IMG/VR virus record: IMGVR_UViG_3300042197_004429
Span: 113,313 to 177,312 of that record
DNA length: 64,000 bases
Strand: one strand, 5' to 3'
Source of the DNA: a virus
Positions 42,180-50,270 of this stretch are shown in pieces (position 1 is the stretch's first letter; each line of letters starts with the position of its first letter). The notes under the pieces are model-generated. The model had not been told where the DNA came from, ran no database searches, and saw only the letters and a program-made list of their open reading frames with translations. Made by a program: the position numbers and the translations under genes.

Positions 42180-42410
42180 ATGAATAATCAAGAATGTGTG
42201 GACCCACAAGCCACTATTGAAACTTGTTTTGCCTGCGGAGAAAAAGTACACACTTGCGAAAGAGTAGTTGCTGTTAATGGTGACTATAGATGTCCTGTTC
42301 ACCCAAATGGTTTAGAAAGCAACGATGGTTTGTGGTTTTGCAGCGTGGATTGCTATGATAACCACTTTAACAAAAACATTAAAATGAATGACAAAAATCA
42401 GGACTATTGA
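42180..42410 (+). CDS. Cys-rich zinc-binding protein, 76 aa
   Basis: CFACGEKVHTCERVVAVNGDYRCPVHPNG...WFCSVDCYDNHF gives at least two likely metal sites. The upstream gap (42026-42179) holds TGTGG/CCACA and a tandem 11-bp AACAATTTTCT repeat. Function unknown. Confidence 0.55.
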   Translation: MNNQECVDPQATIETCFACGEKVHTCERVVAVNGDYRCPVHPNGLESNDGLWFCSVDCYDNHFNKNIKMNDKNQDY

Positions 42411-42576
42411 ACTTGAATACGATTTAATCGAAATTCACCATAACAAAAATTTGAAGAAGAAACCGTACCTCGTTAGGATTTACAATTACAACGACCCTGA
42501 TCCCAATGAACTTCGATTAGAAGAAGAAGATTTAAAAAATCTGTACGTTATTCTTAAAGATCACAACCTTTTGTGA
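42388..42576 (+). CDS. Hypothetical protein, 62 aa
   Basis: Overlaps the previous gene by 23 nt. Acidic C-terminus with DPDPNELRLEEEDLKNLYVILKDH. Unrecognised. Confidence 0.45.
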   Translation: MTKIRTIELEYDLIEIHHNKNLKKKPYLVRIYNYNDPDPNELRLEEEDLKNLYVILKDHNLL

Positions 42577-42643
42577 GTTATAGGTGTTGGCGATAAACAA
42601 CAATCGTGTTATACTAACTAGGTGGCACAAAGGACTGCCCACC

Positions 42644-43051
42644 ATGAATCTTGATAGAATTATAGAAATTACTTTCGCTTTGTCTGGTAAAAGAGACACA
42701 ACGCAGCGTTGTCGTCATTTTTCTTTTATATGCGACCGAAACAGGATACTATCTATAGGCATGAATAGTCCTAAGACGCATCCTTTTAATCTAAAATATA
42801 ATTACATAAACAAACAAAAACACAACATTAGAAACATTGTTGGAACTCACTCCGAATTAAGTGCGGTTTTAAAACTCGGTTCTGATGAGTGTCGTGGTCT
42901 TACAATAATCAACACAAGAGTAAATCGCAAAAACGAAATAGATTTTAGTCATCCTTGCATCGGCTGCATGGATATGATAAACAAGATAGGCTTTAAGAGA
43001 TTGGGCTATACTACAAGGGATAAAAAGTTTGAATTTGTAAACTTGATTTGA
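42644..43051 (+). CDS. Cytidine/deoxycytidylate deaminase-like protein
   Basis: 135 aa from ATG 42644, 22 bp after a motif copy. GTHSELSAVLKLG supplies a HxE-type catalytic pair (here HSE) and FSHPCIGCMDMINKIGFKRLGYTT supplies the PCxxC zinc ligands, both hallmarks of the deaminase fold. A nucleotide or nucleic-acid substrate is likely but unspecified. Confidence 0.7.
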   Translation: MNLDRIIEITFALSGKRDTTQRCRHFSFICDRNRILSIGMNSPKTHPFNLKYNYINKQKHNIRNIVGTHSELSAVLKLGSDECRGLTIINTRVNRKNEIDFSHPCIGCMDMINKIGFKRLGYTTRDKKFEFVNLI

Positions 43052-43142
43052 ACGGAGTCTAATGTGAGAAGTTTATATTGTTTTTTGGTGTTCTTTTTTC
43101 AAGGTGGTTCTCATTTTCCTTTCAAGAAAGGTTTAAAAAACA

Positions 43143-43553
43143 ATGAATGATTCAATTCAAAGATTGGTGGATTACGCAGTTGAAAAAAACTTGAGCGTAA
43201 AAAAAATCCGTGAGCGATGCCATAATGCCCTCAACCCTGTGCGAAGTTTTTGCAAAGACATTGAACAACTCAGGTCTGGAAGACCCCCAACAGACATTCC
43301 GTTGCTTGAATTAATATCTTATTCTAATTTGGGAGACGCTGTTTCTTTTGTTGAATTTGATAGTGATGCTGAGTCGGATGCTGGTGTTTTTCGATTTGTT
43401 TCTATTTTTGATCAAAATGATGTTAAAATCCGTCTTGAAAGATACGATGTTGAAGACCAAAAATTCCATCCAGATAACAAATACATTGCACCATCTGATG
43501 CTGTTGTGATGGTTATGGATTGGGCTTTGGCAAATAACGTGGTGTTGCCATAA
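43143..43553 (+). CDS. Hypothetical protein, 136 aa
   Basis: Basic N-terminus (VDYAVEKNLSVKKIRERCHNALN), acidic middle, and ALANNVVLP at the end. It overlaps the next gene by 1 nt (TAATG). Unrecognised. Confidence 0.55.
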   Translation: MNDSIQRLVDYAVEKNLSVKKIRERCHNALNPVRSFCKDIEQLRSGRPPTDIPLLELISYSNLGDAVSFVEFDSDAESDAGVFRFVSIFDQNDVKIRLERYDVEDQKFHPDNKYIAPSDAVVMVMDWALANNVVLP

Positions 43554-43789
43554 TGAACAATAAAGTTAGAAACCCACAACAATTGATGGTGTTGATGAGA
43601 CAATATTGTGAAAAAAATGATATTATTTCTTTTGTTGATCAATTGAGTTTTGAAGAAATAACTTTATGCACTATGGTTTCTGAGTTGTTGTTGAGCGATC
43701 CTTATCTTTCTCATTTGGAAAGAACTGAACGAGAGTGTCAATTTGATTTTTTCAACAATTTGAGAAAAAGCAGACTGGAAGCAAATTAG
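43553..43789 (+). CDS. Hypothetical protein, 78 aa
   Basis: NPQQLMVLMRQYCEKNDIISFVDQLSFEEITLCTMVSELLLSDPY. Its last 18 codons are duplicated as a non-coding fragment at 53183-53239. Confidence 0.55.
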   Translation: MNNKVRNPQQLMVLMRQYCEKNDIISFVDQLSFEEITLCTMVSELLLSDPYLSHLERTERECQFDFFNNLRKSRLEAN

Positions 43790-43807
43790 ATTTTTTAAGG
43801 ATTGTTT

Positions 43808-44032
43808 ATGAGCGACCGTATAACCCGTGACGAAGTTGAATATGTTGAAATGCTGTGTGTTCAAACAAACACACCAGTTCCGCAAGATTTAAAAAGTTAT
43901 ACCGTAAAACAGTTGTTTGATTTCATGAATGAACTGAGAAAACGAACAGCAAACGACAATCGAACCAATGTGGCACTTGATAATCGCTTGCCGAATGCTG
44001 CTAACATTAATTTTGATGGTGCTGGTGAATAA
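43808..44032 (+). CDS. Hypothetical protein, 74 aa
   Basis: ATG 43808 after AAGGATTGTTT. DEVEYVEMLCVQTNTPVPQDLKSYTVKQLFDFMNELRKRT. 1-nt overlap with the next gene. Unrecognised. Confidence 0.5.
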   Translation: MSDRITRDEVEYVEMLCVQTNTPVPQDLKSYTVKQLFDFMNELRKRTANDNRTNVALDNRLPNAANINFDGAGE

Positions 44033-44328
44033 TGAGAACTGTGGCAAAAACGCCCTCTGGTTGGTACGAACGCAATTGTGCGAAGTTAACCGAGAATGAG
44101 CAATACCAACTAATGCACGGCACAGAGGAAGAGTGTGCAGAGGTTTGGAGTCGATTCAAAAACGATTCGATCACCAAATTGTGCGAAACGGCTGAATTGG
44201 ATAATATTTTTGAAAATTTCAACCTAAAAGGTGAATTGGTGATTGCCAATTTGATGTTGCACAGCAAACGTGCCACAGTTACAATGAAACACAACGGTAA
44301 CTTCTACAGAACTGAACACACATGGTAA
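44032..44328 (+). CDS. Hypothetical protein, 98 aa
   Basis: Contains the 12-bp motif at 44102 read in frame as QYQL, directly before an ATG (MHGTEEECAEVW). A shorter product from that ATG (44113) is possible. Unrecognised. Confidence 0.45.
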   Translation: MRTVAKTPSGWYERNCAKLTENEQYQLMHGTEEECAEVWSRFKNDSITKLCETAELDNIFENFNLKGELVIANLMLHSKRATVTMKHNGNFYRTEHTW

Positions 44329-44513
44329 AGTTAAATGAACAAGACGTTACTGATTTGCTAGAGGTTGTAAAAGAACAAGATGCCGTTATTTTAGCATTAT
44401 TGGAATCGTCAAATGAACAAACACGACCAATGGTGGAAGAACTACAAGACATTAACAAAGTGATTGTAGAACTTCTTACACAACCCGTTCACAAGATTGA
44501 GAGGATGTTTTGA
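44322..44513 (+). CDS. Hypothetical protein, 63 aa
   Basis: Short helical, acidic protein (EQDVTDLLEVVKEQDAVILALLESSNEQ). Overlaps both neighbours. Unrecognised. Confidence 0.45.
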   Translation: MVKLNEQDVTDLLEVVKEQDAVILALLESSNEQTRPMVEELQDINKVIVELLTQPVHKIERMF

Positions 44514-44872
44514 TGAAACACAAATTTGACTGCGACGTTGATGGCGGCATTTTGGTGATGAGTGCATTACGATATGCGTTAAATAGACACACCTATGTGC
44601 CTGCTAGTGTTCAAGATTGGATACGCAAATATTGGAATGACCTCGACAGAAATACTAAAGCCCACGTTGTGTGGGATACTTTTGAACACCTATACACTGT
44701 GCGAGTTGTTTTTAATCAAACCGAACATCAGTGTGATTACGATAGTTGGAAGCGATTTGGTATCGAAATGTATCATCAACTAGATTACGACAACAGGAAG
44801 TGGGTCGATGACAAATGCCGTGATGATTGGTACAAAGACAACATCGACGTTTGGCAAAAGCAGACGGTTTAG
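44513..44872 (+). CDS. Hypothetical protein, 119 aa
   Basis: FDCDVDGGILVMSALRYALNRHTYVPASVQDWIRKYWNDLDRNTKAHVVWDTFEHL is a conserved-looking phage-type small helical protein with many Trp residues. Function unknown. Confidence 0.6.
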   Translation: MKHKFDCDVDGGILVMSALRYALNRHTYVPASVQDWIRKYWNDLDRNTKAHVVWDTFEHLYTVRVVFNQTEHQCDYDSWKRFGIEMYHQLDYDNRKWVDDKCRDDWYKDNIDVWQKQTV

Positions 44873-44894
44873 AAATCACCAGACTGAAACGCTG

Positions 44895-45026
44895 ATGCGA
44901 TACCTACTAGCGTGCAAGCGGTCACTCGCTGTGTTTAAATCAGAACGGATTGCTGAAATAGAGTTAGAACTTAAACACGAACTAGAAACAAGACACAATG
45001 CGGCTGTTTGCGATATTCAAGAATGA
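44895..45026 (+). CDS. Hypothetical protein, 43 aa
   Basis: From ATG 44895 (MRYLLACKRSLAVFKSERIA). The motif-like GATACCTACTAG at 44899 is within its first codons. An upstream in-frame ATG (44808) overlaps the previous gene. Confidence 0.35.
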   Translation: MRYLLACKRSLAVFKSERIAEIELELKHELETRHNAAVCDIQE

Positions 45027-45147
45027 CGAGTTTCTTGGAACCGTGAAGAACTTCAATGGTTCTAGTCTTAAGCGTTGGGCTAGCGAATTTTATAAAGTTA
45101 ATTTGAGTGATGTGCTTGTGTACGAGTTAGTGGAAGTAAAGGACTAA
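44998..45147 (+). CDS. Hypothetical protein, 49 aa
   Basis: MRLFAIFKNDEFLGTVKNFN, then SLKRWASEFYKVNLSDVLVYELVEVKD. A short, plausible beta-alpha-beta product that fills the gap between two genes and ends 2 nt before the next ATG. Confidence 0.5.
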   Translation: MRLFAIFKNDEFLGTVKNFNGSSLKRWASEFYKVNLSDVLVYELVEVKD

Positions 45148-45149
45148 TT

Positions 45150-45506
45150 ATGAATTGTGAGAAAGAGTTAAATCTGACTGATCTAAAGCACGAAGATCAA
45201 CACTTAACTAGAACTTTCCGTGCTTGGTTGGATAAAGTTCGTGCAGGTGTTGAGGAAGAGTTAGACGAACACAACAAAATTGTTGTGCGTTGGCACGAAT
45301 GTAACTTTATGGGTCTTTGCAGTATTGATTTTTGCTACGGCAGCGTTGATGCAAAACACAGCGATTTGATTCGTACAATTTTGAATCGTTGGGACAATAT
45401 TGTTGGTGATGCAATACGATACAGTGATAATTTAGCACTTCGTTTAGGTGTTGATAAAACTTTGGTGTGGCGTAGTTTTTTCGACGATGAAACAAACGAT
45501 GAGTGA
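45150..45506 (+). CDS. Hypothetical protein, 118 aa
   Basis: LTRTFRAWLDKVRAGVEEELDEHNKIVVRWHECNFMGLCSIDFCYG, then LGVDKTLVWRSFF. The ending resembles that of 63264-63593 (LGVDRMEFWDQYF), hinting at shared ancestry. Function unknown. Confidence 0.55.
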   Translation: MNCEKELNLTDLKHEDQHLTRTFRAWLDKVRAGVEEELDEHNKIVVRWHECNFMGLCSIDFCYGSVDAKHSDLIRTILNRWDNIVGDAIRYSDNLALRLGVDKTLVWRSFFDDETNDE

Positions 45507-45651
45507 CGAATGGTTAATTGAAAATGGTATCGAACCAGCAGACGTTACCGACAATCTGCGGAATTTATTAAGTTTGTGTGACGATACCAAATACGCTGAT
45601 ATGCTTCGTGTTTTAATAATTATGGAGGAAGAGTGGACACACAAGAATTGA
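45499..45651 (+). CDS. Hypothetical protein, 50 aa
   Basis: ATG 45499 overlaps the previous stop by 8 nt. MSDEWLIENGIEPADVTDNLRNLLSLCDDTK. Unrecognised. Confidence 0.45.
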   Translation: MSDEWLIENGIEPADVTDNLRNLLSLCDDTKYADMLRVLIIMEEEWTHKN

Positions 45652-45821
45652 TTCGACAAGCCTATGCTTTAGGTTTTGAACGTGGTCGATTTGAAGCGGT
45701 TTGCGAGTATTGTAACACAGAAGGTTTGGGCGAAGAGTTTTTGAGTCTTGTTGGTAAAACTATTGAAAAAGACCACTGTGATTTTGAGATATTGAGTGGT
45801 TGTAAGTTAGGTGAACAATAA
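45633..45821 (+). CDS. Hypothetical protein, 62 aa
   Basis: GTG start after GGAGGAAGA. DTQELIRQAYALGFERGRFEAVCEYCNTEGLGEEF. Overlaps the next start by 1 nt. Unrecognised. Confidence 0.5.
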   Translation: MDTQELIRQAYALGFERGRFEAVCEYCNTEGLGEEFLSLVGKTIEKDHCDFEILSGCKLGEQ

Positions 45822-46015
45822 TGAACACTGTAATTTATGTTGTCAAAATCTTAAATAATCGCACTGAGAGTTTTGATATTATTGGCGGTGTGTTTGATTG
45901 TTTGGAAAAAGTAAATCAGTTTATTGAAAGCAATAATCTTGATAGAGTTTCTGAAGTTAATAAAGTTATTTTAAACCATCATCATGTAGTGACAGTTGGA
46001 AATGCTGAATCTTGA
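45821..46015 (+). CDS. Hypothetical protein, 64 aa
   Basis: IYVVKILNNRTESFDIIGGVFDCLEKVNQFIESNN. Small alpha/beta product overlapping the next gene by 14 nt. Unrecognised. Confidence 0.45.
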   Translation: MNTVIYVVKILNNRTESFDIIGGVFDCLEKVNQFIESNNLDRVSEVNKVILNHHHVVTVGNAES

Positions 46016-46217
46016 TTCTGCTGTTGTTCGTGGATTAAGCGAGTTGCGAAATCGTGACTTTCAAATAATTGAAGTTTCAGAGCAAGAGTTTATTCAATCT
46101 ATGAAATGTCTAGGAAAGAATGAATCTAAGATTTGCATTCATTTAATTGCTTTAAAAAACAACACTCAAATGATTGTGAACGATGGGTTTCGAATTGTTT
46201 TAAAAAATACCAACTAG
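46002..46217 (+). CDS. Hypothetical protein, 71 aa
   Basis: ATG 46002. Ends NTN plus TAG, all encoded by the motif copy at 46206. Unrecognised. Confidence 0.45.
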   Translation: MLNLDSAVVRGLSELRNRDFQIIEVSEQEFIQSMKCLGKNESKICIHLIALKNNTQMIVNDGFRIVLKNTN

Positions 46218-46224
46218 GAACATC

Positions 46225-46368
46225 ATGGAAAAGCAAAAGTTTTACGAACTTGGCGAGAAGATTGCTAAACTCATGGAAAGTTACAAACTGAACGTGTACG
46301 ATCTTGAGTTTATTAACGAACTGATTGAAAAGACAATCGAACGCAACGAAAAAGAGTGTAGTTATTAA
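46225..46368 (+). CDS. Hypothetical protein, 47 aa
   Basis: MEKQKFYELGEKIAKLMESY, then a helical acidic tail. It begins only 7 nt after the motif at 46206. Unrecognised. Confidence 0.45.
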   Translation: MEKQKFYELGEKIAKLMESYKLNVYDLEFINELIEKTIERNEKECSY

Positions 46369-46388
46369 CAATCAAGGAGGTCATTGAC

Positions 46389-46610
46389 ATGAAACCTATT
46401 CAAATCTCCAAAGAAGAATTAGTTGCCGCTACGAGATGCGCCGAATACATCTATGATAGTGAATGGTTGCAAGAGGGATACCAAGATTTTATTGAAAATG
46501 GCAACGATCCACGTGATCATATCATTTATCAAGCAGCAGTATTTTTGGGTAAAGAAGAACCGCTTCAAGTTGATATAAACGAATATCTAAAAGAACACGT
46601 TGGCAATTAA
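46389..46610 (+). CDS. Hypothetical protein, 73 aa
   Basis: AAGGAGGT lies 11 nt upstream. AATRCAEYIYDSEWLQEGYQDFIENGNDPRDHIIYQAAVFLG is a helical, acidic phage-type protein. Function unknown. Confidence 0.55.
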   Translation: MKPIQISKEELVAATRCAEYIYDSEWLQEGYQDFIENGNDPRDHIIYQAAVFLGKEEPLQVDINEYLKEHVGN

Positions 46611-46625
46611 ATTTAGAGGAAAATA

Positions 46626-46793
46626 ATGACAACAAAACAAATCGCCCAGTTACTTAATGCTATCAAAGAAGAAGATGTGATGGATTTTGGCGAAAACTAT
46701 GAAGGTCAAAATGTTTTCGCTGTGCGTGTTGCTGACGGTGTTGCCTGTGTGACGCTGAACAGTTTTGAAGATGGTGATTTGGAATGGGAGTGA
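46626..46793 (+). CDS. Hypothetical protein, 55 aa
   Basis: MTTKQIAQLLNAIKEEDVMD, then a beta-rich VFAVRVADGVACVTLNSF. Overlaps the next gene by 10 nt. Unrecognised. Confidence 0.45.
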   Translation: MTTKQIAQLLNAIKEEDVMDFGENYEGQNVFAVRVADGVACVTLNSFEDGDLEWE

Positions 46794-46927
46794 AAAAAAT
46801 TAAAATTAGATTCAATTCCCAACAGCAGCAGCACCAGTATGAGCAATTGATTCAACAAGGTGTTCATTGGAAAACAGCCGAGCAAAAAGTAAAGAAAATT
46901 TGGCAAGAACATGGATATGACAAATGA
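46784..46927 (+). CDS. Hypothetical protein, 47 aa
   Basis: Basic and Gln-rich (KIRFNSQQQQHQYEQLIQQG). ATGA overlap with the next gene. Unrecognised. Confidence 0.45.
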   Translation: MGVKKIKIRFNSQQQQHQYEQLIQQGVHWKTAEQKVKKIWQEHGYDK

Positions 46928-47169
46928 AAGTTTATCTTCTAGTTCACCGTGAGGCAACTGATGGTGATATTATGCGTGAATGGTTTGTTAATCGCACGCT
47001 TGCGAACGAACGAAAAAACCAGTTGTTGAAGATTTACGACAATATGACAGAGAATGAACGAGAAAGTTTACGATATGGTTTGAGTGAAATTGAAGCAGTA
47101 ACAGTTCCAAACACAAAAAAAGAATTGGTTCGTTGGCTCAATAACAATGCTTCAACTTGTGGTTGGTGA
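46924..47169 (+). CDS. Hypothetical protein, 81 aa
   Basis: MKVYLLVHREATDGDIMREWFVNRTLANERKNQLL: a small alpha/beta protein, 4-nt overlap upstream. Unrecognised. Confidence 0.5.
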   Translation: MKVYLLVHREATDGDIMREWFVNRTLANERKNQLLKIYDNMTENERESLRYGLSEIEAVTVPNTKKELVRWLNNNASTCGW

Positions 47170-47170
47170 T

Positions 47171-47515
47171 ATGATTATACCTTTAAAAGATTGTAAAGAC
47201 AGGCATCTTTACAAGGTTGTTGCTCGTAATTTTAGACTTGGGGTTTTTGATCTCAAGAACAAGGATTTTATAGGCATAAGACACAAGTGTGGTGATATAT
47301 TTTTAGATAGAGAAAATCACTCAGAGAGTTGCGTGAGAGTGTTAGAAGAACTGGAAAAAATTCCAGATCATATTGAGTTGAAAACAGGACATTTTTCTGA
47401 AACTGAAAAAAATGTTTGGAATGACCCTTTGTGGATAGACAACATTGATCTTTTTACTTACTTAGATCAAAAAGTTGCGACCACGGGTTTAAGTTGGCAA
47501 CTACGCAATTTTTAA
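47171..47515 (+). CDS. Hypothetical protein, 114 aa
   Basis: ATG 47171. LYKVVARNFRLGVFDLKNKDFIGIRHKCGDIFLDRENH recalls an uncharacterised phage family with an FIGIRxKxGxxFLxxExH core. Function unknown. Confidence 0.55.
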   Translation: MIIPLKDCKDRHLYKVVARNFRLGVFDLKNKDFIGIRHKCGDIFLDRENHSESCVRVLEELEKIPDHIELKTGHFSETEKNVWNDPLWIDNIDLFTYLDQKVATTGLSWQLRNF

Positions 47516-47539
47516 ACATTAATTTAGAAAGTTGTGAAT

Positions 47540-47965
47540 ATGACACAAAACTGGTTGGAACTACTAGGCGATATACAAGAAAATGAAACGGTGGATGGTC
47601 CTCATGTTGTGAGAGAAGTTGCACTTCACCAATTCAAAATACTGTGTTCATTTGAAAATGAACAACAAGCCAAAATGTGTTTGAAACAGTGGCGTGAACA
47701 ATACGATGACTATTTTAGTAACCCCGAAAATTATAAAAGCAATACCAACCAGGAGGAAGCCAACATGACGCTCGGACAATTTATAGACAACCTACATCTT
47801 GTTGCTAATGAAGTGCCATCCGATACTCGTATTGTGTCAATTAATAGAATGGGTCGAGAAGGTAAAGATAAACTTGATGATTTCATTGAAATAAAGTTTG
47901 TTGACGGACAAAGTGTAGAAATTGATGATTACGCTGTCATTTTTAAAAAGTGGAAACAACCATGA
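47540..47965 (+). CDS. Possible two-gene fusion through a mutated motif
   Basis: 141 aa from ATG 47540. The motif copy at 47741 reads AATACCAACCAG, so the usual TAG stop is CAG and the frame continues (NTNQEEANMTLGQF). Residues after MTLGQFIDNLHLVANEVPSDTRIV look like an independent small protein with its own AGGAGG site. Two ancestral genes have probably merged, or an internal start at 47765 is also used. Confidence 0.55.
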   Translation: MTQNWLELLGDIQENETVDGPHVVREVALHQFKILCSFENEQQAKMCLKQWREQYDDYFSNPENYKSNTNQEEANMTLGQFIDNLHLVANEVPSDTRIVSINRMGREGKDKLDDFIEIKFVDGQSVEIDDYAVIFKKWKQP

Positions 47966-48336
47966 CAAACAAAACAAATATAATTCATAGCAAAATTCAG
48001 ACGGTGTGTAACTATTTGACTACACGATATGCCAGCAAGAAGCATGGTGGATACAACATTTATGAAGATGATAAAATTGTTGCATCGACTGATACTTATG
48101 TGCCAAATGTAAATTTGAGCGTCAAGGTTAACGATGAAACTGAACACGTATTCGGTTGCAGTTATGACGGTTCTTGCGCCACCTACTACACTGGTCTATG
48201 GGAAGATTACCTAGACAAACTTTATCTCAAGGCTACCGAAACACGATACCAACTAGAGCAACACAACCAGCAACAAAGAAACCGCAAACAAGCCGCCAGC
48301 GATCTGGCAAATAGTGTGTTTAGTGGAATTAACTAA
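47962..48336 (+). CDS. Hypothetical protein, 124 aa
   Basis: ATG 47962, 4-nt overlap. Contains a motif copy at 48245 read as RYQLEQ. The middle is beta-rich (HVFGCSYDGSCATYYTGLWEDYL) and the end Gln/Arg-rich. Unrecognised. Confidence 0.5.
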   Translation: MTNKTNIIHSKIQTVCNYLTTRYASKKHGGYNIYEDDKIVASTDTYVPNVNLSVKVNDETEHVFGCSYDGSCATYYTGLWEDYLDKLYLKATETRYQLEQHNQQQRNRKQAASDLANSVFSGIN

Positions 48337-48366
48337 AATATATTAACCTCTAATTGAAAGAAAAAT

Positions 48367-48624
48367 ATGATCAAGCCTGCAAGTGAAGTGCGAAATGAAA
48401 TGATGCAAACTGATACTTACAAGACTGCCGTTGAAGAACAAGTGAGTTGGGTTGTTAAATCAATTGAAAGTGCAAAGTCTCTTGGACGCACACACACTTG
48501 TTTTAGTGTTAGACCTTCTTATCAACAAGAAATTAAGCGAATGTTCTTGAATCAAGGATATTCGTTCAAGCCGACCGGATATTGCGGCGGCGTTTGGCAA
48601 CTCAGTGAGGATATTTGTTGGTGA
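48367..48624 (+). CDS. Duplicated phage protein, 85 aa (copy 1)
   Basis: Differs from the gene at 60706-60963 at 11 of 85 residues by my count. Both end GGVWQLSEDICW and both TGA stops overlap a recurrent motif. RTHTCFSVRP and QEIKRMFLNQGYSFKPTGY are the best-conserved parts. Function unknown. Confidence 0.65.
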   Translation: MIKPASEVRNEMMQTDTYKTAVEEQVSWVVKSIESAKSLGRTHTCFSVRPSYQQEIKRMFLNQGYSFKPTGYCGGVWQLSEDICW

Positions 48625-48649
48625 TACCAACTAGGATACAAGGTGTAAC

Positions 48650-49021
48650 ATGAAAAAAAATATTGCACAACGATGGATTAAAGCACTTAAAAGTGGAAAG
48701 TATAAGCAAGGTCGTGATCGTTTAAAAAAGATTCAAAAAGACACCGAGAGACATTGTTGTTTGGGTGTTTTGTGTGAACTTTATAATAAAGATCAAAAAT
48801 CGAAAAACAAAAAGCCCATTAGACAACGTGTTGTTTTAGATTTCTCCAATAGGTTTAGTTATGTTCAATTTGGATCATGCTCTGAAAGTACGCCTCCTAC
48901 GGTTAAAAAATGGTCTGGACTAACATCAGACGATGATATTTATTTTGCGGATTTGAATGATCGAGGTTGTTCATTTAAAACTATAGCGTCTATTATTGAA
49001 GATAAAACATACCTCCTCTGA
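48650..49021 (+). CDS. Conserved phage hypothetical protein, 123 aa
   Basis: RWIKALKSGKYKQGRDRLKKI, HCCLGVLCELYN, TPPTVKKWSG and FADLNDRGCSFKTIASIIE match a widespread phage family I recognise by the CCLGVLC and LND-x-G segments. Function unknown. It begins 15 bp after a motif copy. Confidence 0.7.
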   Translation: MKKNIAQRWIKALKSGKYKQGRDRLKKIQKDTERHCCLGVLCELYNKDQKSKNKKPIRQRVVLDFSNRFSYVQFGSCSESTPPTVKKWSGLTSDDDIYFADLNDRGCSFKTIASIIEDKTYLL

Positions 49022-49042
49022 GCAAGTAAAAGGAACAAAACA

Positions 49043-49303
49043 ATGTCAACTGCTATGCTAGAACAAAAAAAGACGGAACGAACTGCCACAATCGCAGAAG
49101 AAAAGATTCTGAATATGTTGTGGTGCATTGTTGATGAGCCTAAAAACTATTTGAAGGTAAAAGTTTCAAATGTTTTTGATAACGCTTATCGAATCAATGT
49201 TTGGTCAGAATATCATGATAAGTTACACAACATTACTCGTGTGAAGATTTCTCATAGTTATTTCTGTAAGTTAATCAATCAAGAACTGGTGGTGATTTCA
49301 TGA
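49043..49303 (+). CDS. Hypothetical protein, 86 aa
   Basis: Helical N-terminus (KTERTATIAEEKILNMLW), then beta-rich. 4-nt overlap with the next gene. Unrecognised. Confidence 0.5.
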   Translation: MSTAMLEQKKTERTATIAEEKILNMLWCIVDEPKNYLKVKVSNVFDNAYRINVWSEYHDKLHNITRVKISHSYFCKLINQELVVIS

Positions 49304-49536
49304 AGTGGCTTTTACCAATCGTTTTACTGTTTGTTGGTTGCGATAACAGCAACTCAGATGTGGATAAGATTATCAAGGCTAAACAAATTGTTTTGGGAAA
49401 AATTAATTTTCCTGACACAGCAGATTTCCACGAAATGAAAACTCATGTTCAAGGAAACAATGTTTCGTTGACTGTTACTGCAAAAAATGCTTTTGGTGTG
49501 CCTGCTACTCAAACATTCACGGTGCGTGTGGATTGA
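49300..49536 (+). CDS. Putative lipoprotein, 78 aa
   Basis: MKWLLPIVLLFVGC is a signal peptide with a lipobox (FVGC). The mature part (INFPDTADFHEMKTHVQGNNVSLTVTAKNAFGVP) resembles small envelope lipoproteins. It may act at the host envelope, for example in superinfection exclusion; that is inference. Confidence 0.6.
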   Translation: MKWLLPIVLLFVGCDNSNSDVDKIIKAKQIVLGKINFPDTADFHEMKTHVQGNNVSLTVTAKNAFGVPATQTFTVRVD

Positions 49537-49537
49537 A

Positions 49538-49885
49538 ATGGGATACTTAACTACATTCACGGTTTATAATGATGGCGTTGATCTTGTAAAGGAACACGCT
49601 CAAGATTTTGCCGATAAAATTTATCGTGCAGCCATTGAGCATCAGACCTGTGATCTTGCTATTGGCAATTTTTGCAATCTTGTAAGAGTGCAAAAGTGCC
49701 GCCATGCAAGCGATAATACTATCTACGTTCACATGGGAAATGGTGTGTTTGAGATGAACCCACACAGTGAAGAAACAAAAAATATGCTGGATCGCAACCC
49801 AGAGTTTTTTGAAAAGGTTGTTAAGTTTCTTGATCGTGATGTAAAAGAACTTAAAACTATGCTCAAACAAAGGAAGTCAAAATGA
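49538..49885 (+). CDS. Hypothetical protein, 115 aa
   Basis: ATG 49538, directly after the lipoprotein stop. TFTVYNDGVDLVKEHAQDFADKIYRAAIEHQTCDLAIGNFCNLVRVQKCRHA looks like a conserved phage small protein with an N-terminal YNDGxD segment. 4-nt overlap downstream. Confidence 0.55.
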   Translation: MGYLTTFTVYNDGVDLVKEHAQDFADKIYRAAIEHQTCDLAIGNFCNLVRVQKCRHASDNTIYVHMGNGVFEMNPHSEETKNMLDRNPEFFEKVVKFLDRDVKELKTMLKQRKSK

Positions 49886-50067
49886 CAACTGAAGCCAAGA
49901 TGGATTGGTTGGCTTTTTTTCTTTGGCTTATTGGTTTAAGTATCATTACTTATACCGTTGGATATTTATCTTCGTTTGCATTGCTTTTGTTGTTTGTTTC
50001 GGACAACATTCATGCTTGCCGTCGATTAGAAAAAATGGGATTCACCGACTGGTGGAAGAATCAATGA
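49882..50067 (+). CDS. Small membrane protein, 61 aa
   Basis: Two hydrophobic stretches (WLAFFLWLIGLSIITYTVGYL and SFALLLLFVSDNI) followed by a short charged tail. 4-nt overlap with the next gene. Confidence 0.5.
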   Translation: MTTEAKMDWLAFFLWLIGLSIITYTVGYLSSFALLLLFVSDNIHACRRLEKMGFTDWWKNQ

Positions 50068-50270
50068 GTTTCCTTAGAGGATTCATGAGTCTTTTTAGTT
50101 GGATAGATTGTTTTCACGATCTATCTCCTAAAGAGCGTGTTGATGAAATTTTAGATGATTTTTATTATGATCATCCTCACATTGAAAGGGATGATTGGAA
50201 AGCAATTCAAAAAGATAATGAAGCAATAGCAAGAGATTTTTACGCAGGAGGATCACAAAATGAAAAATAA
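50064..50270 (+). CDS. Hypothetical protein, 68 aa
   Basis: ATG 50064. Hydrophobic start (FLRGFMSLFSWIDCF), then acidic (ERVDEILDDFYYDHPHIERDD). Unrecognised. Confidence 0.45.
   Translation: MSFLRGFMSLFSWIDCFHDLSPKERVDEILDDFYYDHPHIERDDWKAIQKDNEAIARDFYAGGSQNEK

Noticed and set aside
42610-42621. TACTAAC in some motif copies as a yeast-type intron branch point
   Set aside because: No spliceosomal intron signals flank the copies, neighbouring genes are intact, and most copies read TACCAAC. Chance resemblance.
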